From: Datnioides undecimradiatus
Lineage: Eukaryota > Chordata > Actinopteri > Lobotiformes > Datnioididae
DNA length: 64,000 bases
Direction: 5' to 3'
Assembly (NCBI GenBank): GCA_008933995.1
Contig: WARS01000013.1
Coordinates: forward strand, 13,274,808-13,338,807
Shown here in pieces: positions 51,395-64,000 of the stretch. The translations under genes and the position numbers were made by a program. Each line of letters opens with the position of its first letter. Positions within the stretch are counted from its first letter, which is position 1. The notes beneath the pieces are model-generated. The model was not told where the DNA came from, made no database searches, and worked only from the letters and a program-made list of their open reading frames with translations.

Positions 51395-54300
51395 GTAAAC
51401 CCCCCCCAAAACTGTTGAATTGCAGCTCGCTGTTTGTGTCTGGCAGCCTACCTGTCGCCCACTGCTATATGTGTGTTTTACATATTAAGTAAGAAACGTG
51501 TTAGACAGGAGTGAACATTTCGTCCAAAGTGGGTGGGAAGGTGACTCATGCTGATTCAAACGCTGTTTTTGGAGTCGGTGTTTACGCAGCGCCTTTGCGG
51601 GTTTAGAGAGACATACAGGCTATGAGGCTGTCTCTTGTGATTCCTCGCAGCGCTGGGGTCTGCACAGTCAAACTAAACAACAGTGGGCGATCTGTCCGTG
51701 TGATGTTGTGATGTGTGTCTGAAATGATGCAGCTCCTCCTCCACGCTTTTTTCTCTTCTTATTGTTATATTTGGCAGGTAAAGAAATGCATAATAAAGGA
51801 TTGGAATCTCTGTTTTGGTGTTGACCAGATGACATGTCTGACTGGGGCAATTACATGTTAACCACAGACTACACCACATTAGTGCCCTGCGTTTTTATGT
51901 CAATGTGAGACAGCATAAAGTGACTAAATACGTGTGTGAAAAATCACCACATTCCTACTGGCGCCTACACAGGTGACGTGGTGTCTTGAGTTCACCAAAT
52001 GTAGTTTATTTTTGCCCACTTGAACTATTTTTTTCTTATAGGATGAGATGAGTATCTATGGTAGTAAGGCTTTCATATAATAAGAGGCATACACAAGGTT
52101 AGGCGTATAATCTGAGATGAAAAATGAGACGCAGGATAAACTCTGAGCTTGCTGTCCAGCACAATTTCAGGTGGCCCTGAGGAAACTGAAGAGACTTGTT
52201 ATGTCTGTCTCTCACCAGCTTCAAGAGGCATCATTTTATTGGTTAAAAACACTTCAGCCCAGACACTCTTTAAAAGTAATGAATCAAGTAGATTTGTCTT
52301 CTGATTCTGTTCATTGCACAGACTGTAACTGTGTTTTATGGAGGATGACAAACAATACAATTGTTGGATTTGTTTTTGGTTTAGTAATGACACATCTGTG
52401 CATCTTTCAAGTGGTAAACAAAGGAGAAATGGCTACCAAGTGGCCACTGGAGCATCCCATCATTTCATCCGCTTCCAGAGATGATGATTTAGCTCAGACT
52501 CCCAGTCCCATATTTACAAGGTCAGTTACTCCACAAACTCAAATGAATCACCCATGCAGCTCTGTCCAGTCAGCAGTCACTTTCCCACAGCATGGTTGAG
52601 CAGTGCCGTCTCACAATATTGAGGGTAGAGAAGATGTTATCAGAGAAAAGCCTGGCGAAAACACTGTGATAAACATAAACAGAGTGGTATGAATAATAAG
52701 AAGAATCTGGCTATCTCTGCTTGGTGCTTTAAAGAAAGCAGTGCCAGCTGTGTTCAGCCAGGGAAACTAATCAAGATAAATCAATAGTGACTTTTCCCAA
52801 CAGTTAAATCAAATTAACTTCAGTGTGTCTGAACTGTATAGATGACATGAGACAAGTTGTAATCGCTTGATGTACTACAACATGCTTGCATCCTTTAGTA
52901 GGTTGCGGTGTCTTTCATTCCATCAAATTAACAATGGATTTAGGTCTTAGCTACCCTTTTAGCACAGCTTTTTGAGTGACCTGAAAAAGCAGCCTAACTG
53001 CCGCGTTAGTGGCCTCAATTTGCTTGAACTGCAAAAAAAAGGAAAAAAAAGACAGAAAAAAACTAGTACGCTATGCTAACTCATAGGCATTTATGTCCAT
53101 CTTCCCTCTCTTGTTCTCTCGCTCTCTCATCCACTTTCACACACTCTACCTCTCTCTCCCTCCTGCTAGTATGCACTCACTCAAACTGTGTCTCATCGCA
53201 TCTCATCACTCTCAGCGGCACTCTGCCCTCTCTTCTTGTCTCCGTCACACGTGCACACACACACACACACATACTCAAAAAGAAGTGTACCAGCCCAAAG
53301 CCATGTTGGATATTATTTGATAAAATCGGTGGTCTTTGCACTCGCCACACATCTAGTGCATCATCTAGTGCCACAATTTGATTGTGGCTTGGTTTGTGCC
53401 TCTTGTCATTTGCTAACAATAATGCACTTTTCAATGACACGTTGTTAAAGTACTGTACATAATGACCTCTTTGACCTTAGGACAAGGTCATCTGTTCACG
53501 AATGTATGCATTTCATGTGCCATACTGTTTGGACAGTAAGACAGAAAGCACCAGAGTAGAGCTTAGAAACCCCAGCTGTTTTCCAAGGGCAGGTCATTTC
53601 TATTTTCTCTATTTGTGCAGTGGCTTCGTTTTTGAGAGATGGTATATTGCAGTGGTCCATTTATAATGTATAGAGCAGTCCTGTATTAAATATCTGCAGA
53701 GTCGGAGGTGTGTATTCCACTGCTCTGTCAGGGGGGGCTAGATTACACCATATTGCATCAATGGAGGGATGAAGGCAATATTGGGAAATGAGAAAAAAAT
53801 CTGTTTCTCTTCTTGTGTTCACCAGGGTGTTATGACTTTTTGGAGTGTGTGGGCTCAGTTATAATTTAATATTTAAGCGGCTGCTTTAATGCTACGGCAG
53901 TAAACATGAGTTATAGTGTCGACGTCCTATAGAAAAGGTTAAAGGCAGAAAGTAACTGGTGCTGAAGTTCAAGGATGAAAACATTAAAGGAAGTCTATGA
54001 TCACGTATCTACAGAGTCTGGAGCTGCAGAAATGGATAAAGTAGCAGAAGTCTATATTTAAATGGCCTCACTAGAGAGATAAGATGTCGTCATTCTCCCC
54101 CAGTTGGAAACTGTGTCTGCAGAAGAAACCAAATCTTTCATATCTCTGTGTCCTTTTTCAGCTTGCTCTCAAGCAAGCATTGTCGAAATAGATCACAGCT
54201 TCACGCCTTTTTACAACATTGTTACAGGTTGTTTTGGATAAAGAGCGTGCGCCTTTTTTGAAATGAGAGAAAAAAAGACAAAACATTTGTTTATTTACCT

Positions 54301-55441
54301 TCCTTACCAGCTGACAGGTATAAGCAGCAATGTCAAAACTGAATAATTCACACAATGAAAATGTCAAACAATATCCAGTTTTTGCTCTTTGTTTGCCAAG
54401 AACGTATTTACAGTATTAATGTATATTGGGAAACAAGCAAACTTTCCTCATTAAAAGCTACTTAAGATGCAAGAAAATAAACCAGGAAACTGTCAGCAAA
54501 GTGGATTATGCAGAGCCAAAGCTCAGTGTCTGTCACTTATTTGTTTAGGAATCTGCAGTGATATTGTTCTGTTATAATGGTGGATAATGGAAGTGAATAA
54601 AAGCAATGTTTTCAAATTAAGTTGTGGCAGAATTCACAGCCATGTGCTGATCACTGGATATAATGGTCACAAAACAGTGTGTAATTTTGGGAAAATCAAT
54701 GTCACTTCTGCAACATCCTTTTGCTTATTTTCCTCTCATTTCTGCTTACCCTCCCGAATTCACATTTCAGCTTCCATAAGCACAAGCTGATTCTATCTTT
54801 ACTTAAAACCAAAGATCTGGAAAGAGATCATGCTCCCCCCTCCTCTCCAAACCTCCCACTTTTCTCCCTTGAAATCAAAGCAGTTAGTGTGGATGTAGCT
54901 GACATGAAGTAAGATACTTTTGACATCAATTAAAGCCTCATCTACGTTTCCAAAACCCAAGACTATCCACTCTAATTAAACCTTACGTCTCACTTCCCCA
55001 GAGGCTGCAGGCTCAGGAATGGGTGCCAAACCCTCTTTTCACCTGCCTTGCAGCTAATAGCCATGCTAGCCGTGCTGCGCTGGGATACTAGGGGTTGGCA
55101 CAGTTTCAGGCTGGCAAGGGGGAGCTTTACCACTGAGGCTGTTGTAATTCTGCACACAACATGACATGCTGCTATGGTTGGTGTGATGCTAGGAAACGCT
55201 CATTAACACTGCAAAAAGAACCTCTTATTTGTACCTACAAGTCAAGGATTTAAGGAGGAATTACAGCCCATATGGTGACCAGGCGGATTTTGCTAAATTG
55301 TGTTAGTGATATTTTTGGAACATTTGCTCACATTGTTTTGCTTTGTTTTTTCCACTGATTACTGTCAAGCAAGTATAATACTTAAAGTTAGGGAAATCAT
55401 TACAGTATTGACATTTAACTATTGCTGCACGTCATAACTTG

Positions 55442-55553
55442 ATTCTACATCCTTCATTTATACTAAATACAAGCAGCCGTGTTGGATGATGCTCAATGTC
55501 AGTTTAAATTCTAGTCATGCTCATCTTTGGTTTGGACAGCACAGTGCGCTAAT
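55442..55553 (+). repeat. Left arm of a separated inverted repeat pair
   Basis: About 112 bp beginning ATTCTACATCCTTCATTTAT and ending GACAGCACAGTGCGCTAAT. It matches the reverse complement of 56812-56912 almost throughout, apart from a few substitutions and an extra segment of about 11 bp (around 55490-55500). Confidence 0.9.
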
Positions 55554-56811
55554 GCTAATCAGCACATGAAAATGTCAGTTGTTGCAATACCTTGTGAGAA
55601 TCATGGTCAGACGTGGAAAAAACACTACGAACACTATGAACAAAGTTTGCATACAGATTTTTCTGTGTTTATCTGCTGCCTGATTGAAGTGCATGTCAAG
55701 CATCCGCTAAGGAGATTCTTCATTGTGGCTTTTCCCCTTTTTCTTTTCCTCAAAACTTAAAGTTTGTAGAACCTGAAGGATAATTGTGTATTTTTCCAAA
55801 GATCTGCTTGTACCCATGTAAAGCTGCACAAACACCCACCTGAGTTCAACAAAGGTGTGCCTGGGAGAAATTAAACCTCAGGTTTCTGTTTCAGTGCCAG
55901 CTACAGTATATGTGTATGTGTGTGTTTGATAGATGGAAGCTATAGCTTGAATTGCTTAGGGAAATATCTAGTGGTAAGGGAGTCCCTGGACCAGCAGGCA
56001 TATGCTAACATTCTTTCTTGGCAGTGCAATAACGCGATGGAAACATACATCCAGACTCAGCAAATAGAAACACGATTAAGCGTGTGTGTCGGGTGGTTAC
56101 ACTATTCAACCAAACAAGTGCCATCCATCAGGTAGCTTAAAGTGATCAACAGACTCAAGACCCAGAAGAATGTACGTTTTAGTCACATAGGCAGCCAGAC
56201 TCAGTTCATGTGAGCACCAGCAGTGTTTTTTTAGTGAAGTGATCATCAGAGGATCTGTTTTCTTCTGAGGTGATTAACTGACTGAAACCTAACAGTGTGA
56301 GAGCAAACAGCCGTGACTCAAAGGAGCCAGCAGGGTGTGTAATGCTGTTATGATGGATCCATGTGAGGTTTTATGTTTGTGTACCTACATGTATGTATGC
56401 TCACAAGCGCGACAGCAAATACCACTGGGTATGTGTCTGTGTGAGCTGTTGATCGTGTCTCATTCAAATGCAGTCTTTTTGAATTGTTGTAAGATTTATT
56501 TTTGTCTGAGTGAGATTTTTCCAGTCTAATCAGCTAAATGTTGAAGGCAGACTCATCTTTTCTGGCATTTTGCTGTCACATTCTAGTAAGTACTGCCTCA
56601 GCTTTCATAGGCTGGGAAACTGCTTCATGTTGTTTCAACTATTGACCTTTGACAAAATGTGTAAAAGGTTATCAGAGAAAAAACAAAAGACGTATTCCTC
56701 AAATGTAGCGATAGCAAATTGTTACAGGGCATACCAAAATATTTCAACATCCTACTTTTGAATTAAGCTATGTTGCATGCCATCCTTTACTTCTTCCACC
56801 TCTTTTTGTGT

Positions 56812-56912
56812 ATTAGCACACTGTGCTGTCCAAACCAAAGATGAGCATGACTAGAATTTAAACTTCATCCAAGACGACTGCTTGTATTTAGTATAAATGA
56901 AGGATGTAGAAT
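56812..56912 (-). repeat. Right arm of the separated inverted repeat pair
   Basis: About 101 bp, the reverse complement of 55442-55553 with small differences. The DNA between the arms (55554-56811) shows no transposase or other coding signature. Confidence 0.9.
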
Positions 56913-57820
56913 TATGTTGAGGCAGATGAAAGACAGGCCCAGTAATGGTGAAAATGCAAAAAAAGAACCCCTTGTTAAATATTGGAATAAAACTGAAACG
57001 TATCACTTCCGTTTTCAAGGACAAAATCATCTGAACCATCTCTGTTTCAGAAATATTGATTTATGAATTTCAAATAGCAAATGTTTTTCAAAGCAGGTGG
57101 GATGGCAGACAAATCAGTGATGTTTTTAGAGGGGTTTGTGCAAATCATCAAATCATGGAAATATTTACACCATGTACTCCAATTCTTGAGCTTTGAATTA
57201 TTGTGAGAGTAAAAAGAGATTAGTGACAGAATAAAATCACCTAAACTGAAATGTTTTCTTTCACAACATTAATGCAAAGGTGTAATTAAAGTATAAAATT
57301 GTGATGTTTATAGGCGGTATTAAAAAGAGCAGTTTGTTTCTTGTTCCATACATGATGTTTGTTTTTCTGACTTTCTCCTAACCTTATTATCCTGATTTTT
57401 TCTGAAACTCTTTGGTGCATCTGCCTTTTTTTTCTTCACCCTAATCCTGCCCCCCACCTCCCACCAGCAGCCACCTACCAACCCATCCAGCCGCTGCATC
57501 TTCCTCCTTCTCCACAGAGCCACCTCATAACAAGGCTGTTCCACACTCGGGCCTGCATTAAGATGCAAACCCCACTCTCTCCTGCTCTTTCTCAGTGGCC
57601 TTAATCCTTTCCTCCTCTCTGCTGAGGGATGAATGATAGCCTCAGCAACTAGCCCCCTGTCTCTGGCAGGCACAGGCCCATTGCTAAACATAATAGTGAG
57701 AAAACGGCCACAGTCAAAAGATGTGTCTCAGTGAGGTGAGGTCAAACTATCAGCTGCTCAATGATCTTAGTGGTAACATAGACCTGGGAGCCTGGCAGAG
57801 AGAAAAGGTCCATATCAAGT

Positions 57821-57896
57821 CCAGGGTCTTGGTCAGTCTCTCTAATAGTCATCAAGAGACTGACCAGGGTCTTGGTCAGTCTCTTGATGACTGTTA
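57821..57896. repeat. Nested direct and inverted repeat
   Basis: A 21-bp segment (CCAGGGTCTTGGTCAGTCTCT) occurs at 57821-57841 and again at 57864-57884. The second copy is part of an inverted repeat with exact 19-bp arms, 57847-57865 and 57874-57892, around an 8-nt spacer. The pairing continues a further three bases outward past one mismatch. Confidence 0.93.
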
Positions 57897-58234
57897 GGTG
57901 CCATTCTTGACAAATCTGTCAAATGCAATACAAATTGACAACATAAAGTTTTAATTCTTTACATATATCGGAACCAGATTCAAGTGTATTAGTGAGTAAA
58001 TTAATGTAGATTGTGTACTTCTGTTATCTGACAAAAACATTTATTACCTTCTATCTTCCTTCTATTTTCCTTCCTATCTTAATATTAAACAACCTACTTC
58101 ATCTCTATGCCTGCAGCCTTATGTTTTTGAGTATAATACTTATATTTCTGAGGTTAATAATAAAGCAAAAGAGAACTTTTGCAACCTATGCAACTTTGCC
58201 TCTCTTTTCAAGAGACTCACATCACAAAATAAAG

Positions 58235-58325
58235 CTGCAGCCAGCAGCCAGTTAGCTTAGCTTGGCTTTAAAACAGGAAACAGGAGGAAGCAGCTAGCTC
58301 TCCTACTACCAACCACTTATTCACA
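58235..58325. repeat. Fragment of a common teleost interspersed repeat
   Basis: CAGTTAGCTTAGCTTGGCTT followed by AAACAGGAAACAGGAGGAAG and CAGCTAGCTCTCC closely resembles the CAGTTAGCTTAGCTTAGCAT...GGAAACAGGGGGAAACAGCT element found in very many copies in percomorph fish. Recognised from memory. Confidence 0.6.
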
Positions 58326-59842
58326 TTTTTTTTTCAATTTGGACAAAAACCAAATGGTGAAAACTCAGTCAGTCACAGTGTTATACTGGGGTTATGCACC
58401 AATTATGTCTCTAACAGGCGCACAGCAACTTCCTTCTCCACTGGTTGCTCCGCAACCCCACTGTGACAAGCTACTGTGCCAACTACCCAAGAAGGGAGAC
58501 TATGGTGGCTAGTGCAACATGCAACACAAGGGTCATGTGACAGATGGAAGCAGATTGAGGGAGCCGTAGGCTACTTCTTCCGCAGCCTTGCTAACTATGC
58601 TAATGGTATTTAATACGAGTGGATGATCTAGCACTAAAGGTAGCTAAAGAGCAGTCATAATTTTTGTCTGTCTGACTGTTTCAGCTTTATCACTGTAGCA
58701 AAAAAGTGGCATTCAGTAGTTGTATACACACATGACCCTCAATTTACATGGTAGTCTCAATGGCCGACAAATAGTCCAGCACATAAAGCCCTGTGTAGTT
58801 TCAGCTTCCAGTCTTAATGCCAAGCTAGGCTAACCATCTCTGAAGTCTGATATTGATATTGGGCTGATATTTTAGGTTACAACTGAAATTATAATTTAAA
58901 ATATTTCATCTTTATCTAAATTTCTAGTCATTTATTGTAATAATAAAAAATAATATTTTGATTTACAGTATGCTATCAATTCTAAAAGATTGTCATTTGT
59001 TCCTGTGAACATAGTATATTTGTGACTTTTACTGTGTTCAAATATAACAAAAAGTGGAAACAGCAACACTCCTTGGTCCTCCTTTTTAAAGAACACCACC
59101 ACACACACTCTCCCTGATAATGTTTGCTGTCCCGACCTCTCTCGCCAGTTCCCTAATAGCGTGTGAGAATTGTCCTTTATTAGTAGTGAGACCACTTCCC
59201 AACTGACAACAGTCTCATTGAGATGCAAGGCCCCCACTGGAGAAAAAATGAAATTAGAGGACACCAGAACACACAGAGAGTAGACCCACCTCTGTGTTCA
59301 ATTTACTTGTTAAATCTACTCACAATGCCTCGGTAATCATCTCTCCCTCTCTCTTTCACACACACATACACACATTGTGTTAAGATGAATACATTCACTT
59401 AGGTACTGTCTGTGCAGTAGTGCATAATAATGTCATTCGTGTTGCCTGTGTAAGGCTGGTGGAGAATTTGTCTAACTGATAAATTACACATTGTCATCCT
59501 CTAACATTTTGTTTCATGTTTTTTACAATTTATTCCAATAGTCAGCAAAAATTCACACTGTAAACACAGTTTCACTAATGCACAGACAAATTTTAGTCAA
59601 GGTGAACCGAATCTTTTTCTGAATCAGAAAAAAAGAAATATATAGGATGATTTGGTCTTATGTTGGTTTAAAAATCACAACATAAATTTGATCTGTGCTG
59701 TTAATGCAGTTAGAGAAATGGATGACAGAGCACCAGTATGGGCACGTTTAATATTATTAATGTAATTATATTATATCACTCATTTTGTTTCTCTAGCAAG
59801 GTAAGCGTACACATTCTCATAATGTTTCAATCAAACCTTTAA

Positions 59843-59867
59843 ACACACACACACACACACACACACA
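59843..59867. repeat. (AC)n microsatellite
   Basis: Uninterrupted AC run of about 12 units. Confidence 0.92.
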
Positions 59868-60101
59868 GCCCGTGTCCTTTGTGTTTACTGGAAAAAATTT
59901 GGAATGTGCTCAAATTAATGAGGGCTTGACCTCAACATCCCCCAGTGATCGGTAAAATGCTTTTAAACACTTTTATGGCTCTCTTATTGCTCTCCATTGC
60001 CCACAGAAATAACCACTCTCCCTCTGTTCATCTCTCTCTGTCGTACTGTGCATGTCTGTGTGTATGTATTTGTGTGTGTAAAATCAATTTCAATTTAATT
60101 T

Positions 60102-60158
60102 TAAACATTCATATATCACACTTTGAACCTGATTCAAAGTGTGATATATGAATGTTTA
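60102..60158. repeat. Perfect inverted repeat, 26-bp arms with 5-nt spacer
   Basis: The left arm 60102-60127 and right arm 60133-60158 are exact reverse complements around CCTGA. It contains CATATATCACACTTTGAA and its complement. Confidence 0.95.
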
Positions 60159-63100
60159 CATTAACAGTTGACCCTTAAACAGTTATTAATGTGCCTTTTA
60201 GCTAACACCACCAGGAAACAGCAGTTAATAATAATATAGTGCAAAGTCATGTGATGCCTTGTTAAATATGCATACAGTATACACAGCAAACCAAAAATGT
60301 TTGCTTTAAAACCAGGTATTATTTTGTTCTGTTTGAGACATAACAAGCTGAACTAACCTTAGCTGCCAGACTTGCAGTAGACCACATACCACTGCAAACA
60401 TGTCGACTTATTCAGTGCATGAGAAAGTAAAAATCGATGTTGCAGGAATTTAGTGCTTATACAAACCAAATACTTCCTGCTGATGCAGCTTTTCAGATGC
60501 ACGATGACTTTTATTATGAAGTCACCCCAGGAAATGCAATCTGTTTCCTCGTTCATTTAACACTGTTAAAAATGCATCCTGGCAACAGTAATTTTTTGCA
60601 TTTTTACAGTGGATCAGATTTAAATATTGCAGGAAGTAACCGAACAAGGAGGAGGAGCCTCTCTGAGCTGTGAAACCTCAAACCTCTCTGTGAGGTAATA
60701 TGCTGCTTTTTCACTGTGCCCTGCTATTCACAGACTCATGCTGTGTGCAGCAGGTCACGGTCACTCACAGAATGATGGAAAAAAAGCCAATTATGGCCTG
60801 ATTCCTTAATTAAAATGACAATCATTTTTGGCCACCCAGCTTCTATAACAAATGTGGCTCCTTTGAAGAGGGTCAAATCTTCTCACATCCACAGACGTAG
60901 CCTTAGATTCATTTTAGTGGATTATTCAAATTTTGATTGATTTTAATTGGGAAAAAAGTGTTACAAGCCACATGCACATATTCAACCAAAATTAGTCTGA
61001 ATAACTAAGAACCAGACCAAATGTTAGCGCACAGTGGAGCGCTAAGAAGCTGCAAGTTAATTAAACACTGGTCCAACATAAGGCTCTTAAAAAATAGCAG
61101 AACCTGCCAGCTGCTTTACCATCTCTGAGTGCCTTGATTTTTATAAACTAATGGATAAGTACTTTTCTTTTTATATTTCCTGTTGATGAAGTTTGAGTTT
61201 TAAGCAGCAGTCTCTGGTCATCCTGGGTGACTTTTGCTGCCTGGGAAATGAAAAGAGACTTCACTGAGGAAGATGCAGCTGTTCATTGGTATTTAGAACA
61301 GCTAAAGATGTTCAGTCTATAACTTACTGAATTGATGAGAAGCAAAACCATAGTGTATTTATATGAAAATGCCACTGATTATTAAAACACTTTACTGCAA
61401 ACTACACAGCGTGCTGGGACAAGCCATGAAGCATAATTGCATTGTTACAGCAGGCTGGTTTTCTGATTTTCTGTCACTAATTGTATATTAACTAATACAG
61501 CAGATTCACCACAGGAGAAATAACACAGTGTGGCACAAATTAATGGCACAGGAAAGACAGAAGGAATCAAGCTGCAGGAGAATACAGAGAGAGTTTGGTA
61601 AACCCACACTAATTGCCTGACATGATGCTGATTATGGTTGCATTCTGCTTTTCCACTAAGGCATGCCGTATATTCAGTTGCATGCATGTCTGCACACTGT
61701 GCTGGTACTGTGTGATCTCTGTCATTACTACACATAGTTTGAGTATATTTGAACAAACACCGACTCTTTCCTGTTTGTAAATCTTTAAAATTTTACAGTT
61801 TTTATGCTCACTGCAATATTTTTATAATCCTTGCCCCGTGCTTTTATTCTTTATTTATTATTTTTATTCTAATATATCTATTTGTGTTCTTTTTAGTCTA
61901 TTTTGATTTTGAATTCTGCCTCACATTTCTCAAACACTTTGATACTCCCTGTGTTTGAAATATAAATAGACCTGCCATGGGTTTTTCGATATGAGTTGTT
62001 TTGGAGTAATTACTGGAGTCCTCTGCAGCACAGACCTGCAGGTGACTCATAAAGGATATCACCGAGTGAGAGGAAGAACAGGGAAGGAGGAAAGTGAGAA
62101 TCGAGGAGATCAGTAGACAAACAGGGAAACTGCCAAGTTCAGATGCCAGCTCCAGACAAACAAATGTGCAGAGATGAGTGTTAAAGCTCAGGAGACACAA
62201 ACATATACCTAATGTGGTGTATTAATAAATCTATATGTGAGGGCCATGCTTTTGATTTGTTACTACAAAGAGAGCTTGTTATGCAGCTAATGTCAGGATC
62301 TCATCCTCTCACTTATTGTTCTCTGTCAGTGTCAGTCAAGACTTTGTTGGGGTTTTCTTGTCCCTAAAATGACTTTGCAATACTGCAGATTTGAAGTTGA
62401 TTTGTACTAGTGTACAATGTGTAGAAATGTGCAAATGCTAACATACTAGATTAAGATGGTGAAACACTGAAGTACAGAGCTGCTTGTGTGACTGTAATCA
62501 TGTTACATAAAGGAAACTAATTGCTAATAATAACCTGAATTATTTGATATTGATTTCTGGTATATTAAATAATTCTTCTTTGGTATATTTATTTTTGTGT
62601 ATTTATTTTTAACGACAAATCAAATTTATCCTCAAATTTACTGTCACCTAAGAGGCCACTTCTCTCTAATGTGGCTTCCATATCACATTCATAACAAGTT
62701 TCAGAGGACACACAGTCACACCATTAATATTAAACTTTCTGGTGTGGCCTTAAAGCACTCCTCATATATAAGTGATAACTACAATATAGTGTAAGGAAAC
62801 ACCATCACTTCTCTTTATAAGATGTCATCCTTCCTTTGATAATACCGTCTCAGTAACATCCATCCAACCATCCAATAAAAGCTCAACTCTTCATTTGTAA
62901 CCTTATGTTTGCTTCACAGTGTTTATCCAGTCACAGAAGATTAACAAGGTTATCTATGCCAGTCAAATCATAAGCAGGTCTTGATTGAATGGCTTGACGC
63001 AACCTTGGCCTATCTGAGAAGAGTGCAGCTAATTATATCATCCTTTTTTCCTTTTTGTATGTTTTTGCAGCGTCATTGTAGCTTAGCAGTGGAGGGCTAA

Positions 63101-64000
63101 TTCATGCTAACCTCCCTCGCTCACTCTCATCAGGCTGAGTCATTGACAACTTGTCAGTGCATTTGAGAAGTTGTGAAGGGAGGAATAAGTCCTGTTGGCA
63201 CTGGAGCACTTATCATATTACACCAGCTTTTTACAGCACCAGTGACAGATGTTAGCAGCAAGGAAAAAATATCTCAATACAATATTTTCATATATCTGAG
63301 AACTTCTGTACTTTTTAGAGAACCGTTTTTGCTTCTACTTGCTGTTTTTGTTAAGATAAAAAACAATACACAGTTGTTTATTTTGAATGAGAGAAACAGC
63401 TCAGATGTGTTCTGCTGGGGCTTTAAAGTAAAGTATGCATACTGTAATTGATATTTTAATTTAACAATCTATTAAACACTGTGAAAACAAAGCCTTAAGC
63501 AGAGTGGAAATGAGCACATATTCACAAGCACACAACATTAAAACAGAATTTACAGAAAGTGATGTTAATGAGATAAAGCTATTTATGTCGTCTGTCTGTG
63601 GAAAGCAGTAAGCGGACCCAGACCAGAGCTGGGCTTAGACAACAACAGTGACAGTGTGAGAGGCCAAACATATAACTGGAGGATAAATGCTGTCACTGAG
63701 ATCAGGCGGTGAATTCTAAGAAGGGATAACTAGTGAACTGATGCCGCAGCAACAGTATGTGCTGTTTAAAATCTGGCCTGCGTTCTCCACTGAGGCAGAA
63801 AAGGAAATTATTCATGTAATTCTCCACCGTAATGAGCACTTGACCACAACCCACGGAAGGATTTAGAAAATCATGCCATTTATCTGGTAGTTTCATCTTC
63901 TCTTCTCTGTTGCATTTGGTTTCAGGACAATTTTATTAGAGTTTATATTGACAACTGACTTAGCAGAGTGCTTCACCTGCTGGCTCTCCTCTGCCACAAG

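Larger units (their letters stand above)
51395..64000 (+). other. Putative long first intron or intergenic DNA
   Basis: No segment here reads as a convincing exon of the 51-kb gene or of any other. The longest open frame (52171-52599, 142 codons) has no recognisable domain. The stretch is notable mainly for its inverted repeats, listed separately, and for CA microsatellites at 53253-53270 and 59843-59867. Confidence 0.45.

Noticed and set aside
52171..52599. 142-codon plus-strand open frame
   Set aside because: No recognisable domain, ordinary AT-rich composition, and no strong flanking splice sites that link to the 51-kb exon. Chance open frames of this size are expected in 64 kb.
57320..57691. 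123-codon minus-strand frame, Arg/Gly-rich
   Set aside because: Follows from a C-rich, T-poor stretch on the plus strand. No family motifs and no matching splice sites were seen.
60102..60158. Possible microRNA precursor
   Set aside because: The stem is only 26 bp with a 5-nt loop and no mismatches or bulges, which does not fit a typical precursor.

Overview
The window is vertebrate nuclear DNA, almost certainly from a ray-finned fish. Coding sequence is sparse and split by GT-AG introns. Dinucleotide microsatellites are abundant, CpG is scarce except at one promoter-like spot, and there are Tc1/mariner elements and short repeats of types common in teleosts. All positions and translations were read by hand; no search or alignment was run.

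Region 1 (800-7184, minus strand) is the one clear protein-coding gene. It is the 5' part of a KIAA1755-type member of the puratrophin-1/PLEKHG4-ARHGEF40 family. Nine consecutive coding exons can be joined with matching phases and GT-AG boundaries. Together they give about 887 residues: a conserved N-terminal module, a long low-complexity middle encoded by one 1,567-nt exon, a Sec14/CRAL-TRIO-like segment and the start of a spectrin-like helical region. The 3' end lies beyond the left edge of the window.

Region 2 (about 7.2-50.7 kb) contains no gene I can recognise. It holds microsatellites, an AT-rich 7-bp tandem repeat, a decayed Tc1 transposase remnant (about 31.9-32.4 kb), and a compact Tc1/mariner element at 39633-40810. 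That element has perfect 28-bp terminal inverted repeats and TA target duplications. Its DD34E transposase reading frame is open but lacks an ATG and the usual N-terminus.

Region 3 (about 50.7-51.4 kb) is a locally CpG-rich stretch preceded by a long CT tract. It looks like a promoter and first exon on the plus strand: two small upstream ORFs, then a 29-codon open exon ending at a good splice donor. I do not recognise the protein. Everything to its right would be its first intron.

Region 4 (51.4-64 kb) has no convincing exon. It does contain several unusual inverted repeats: a 100-bp-class inverted pair about 1.3 kb apart, a nested direct-plus-inverted repeat at 57.8 kb and a 26-bp-arm hairpin at 60.1 kb. 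With the 25-bp-arm palindrome at 5.04 kb and a small one at 8.3 kb, these short-spacer perfect palindromes are the most unusual structural feature of the window. Replication template switching is a plausible cause.
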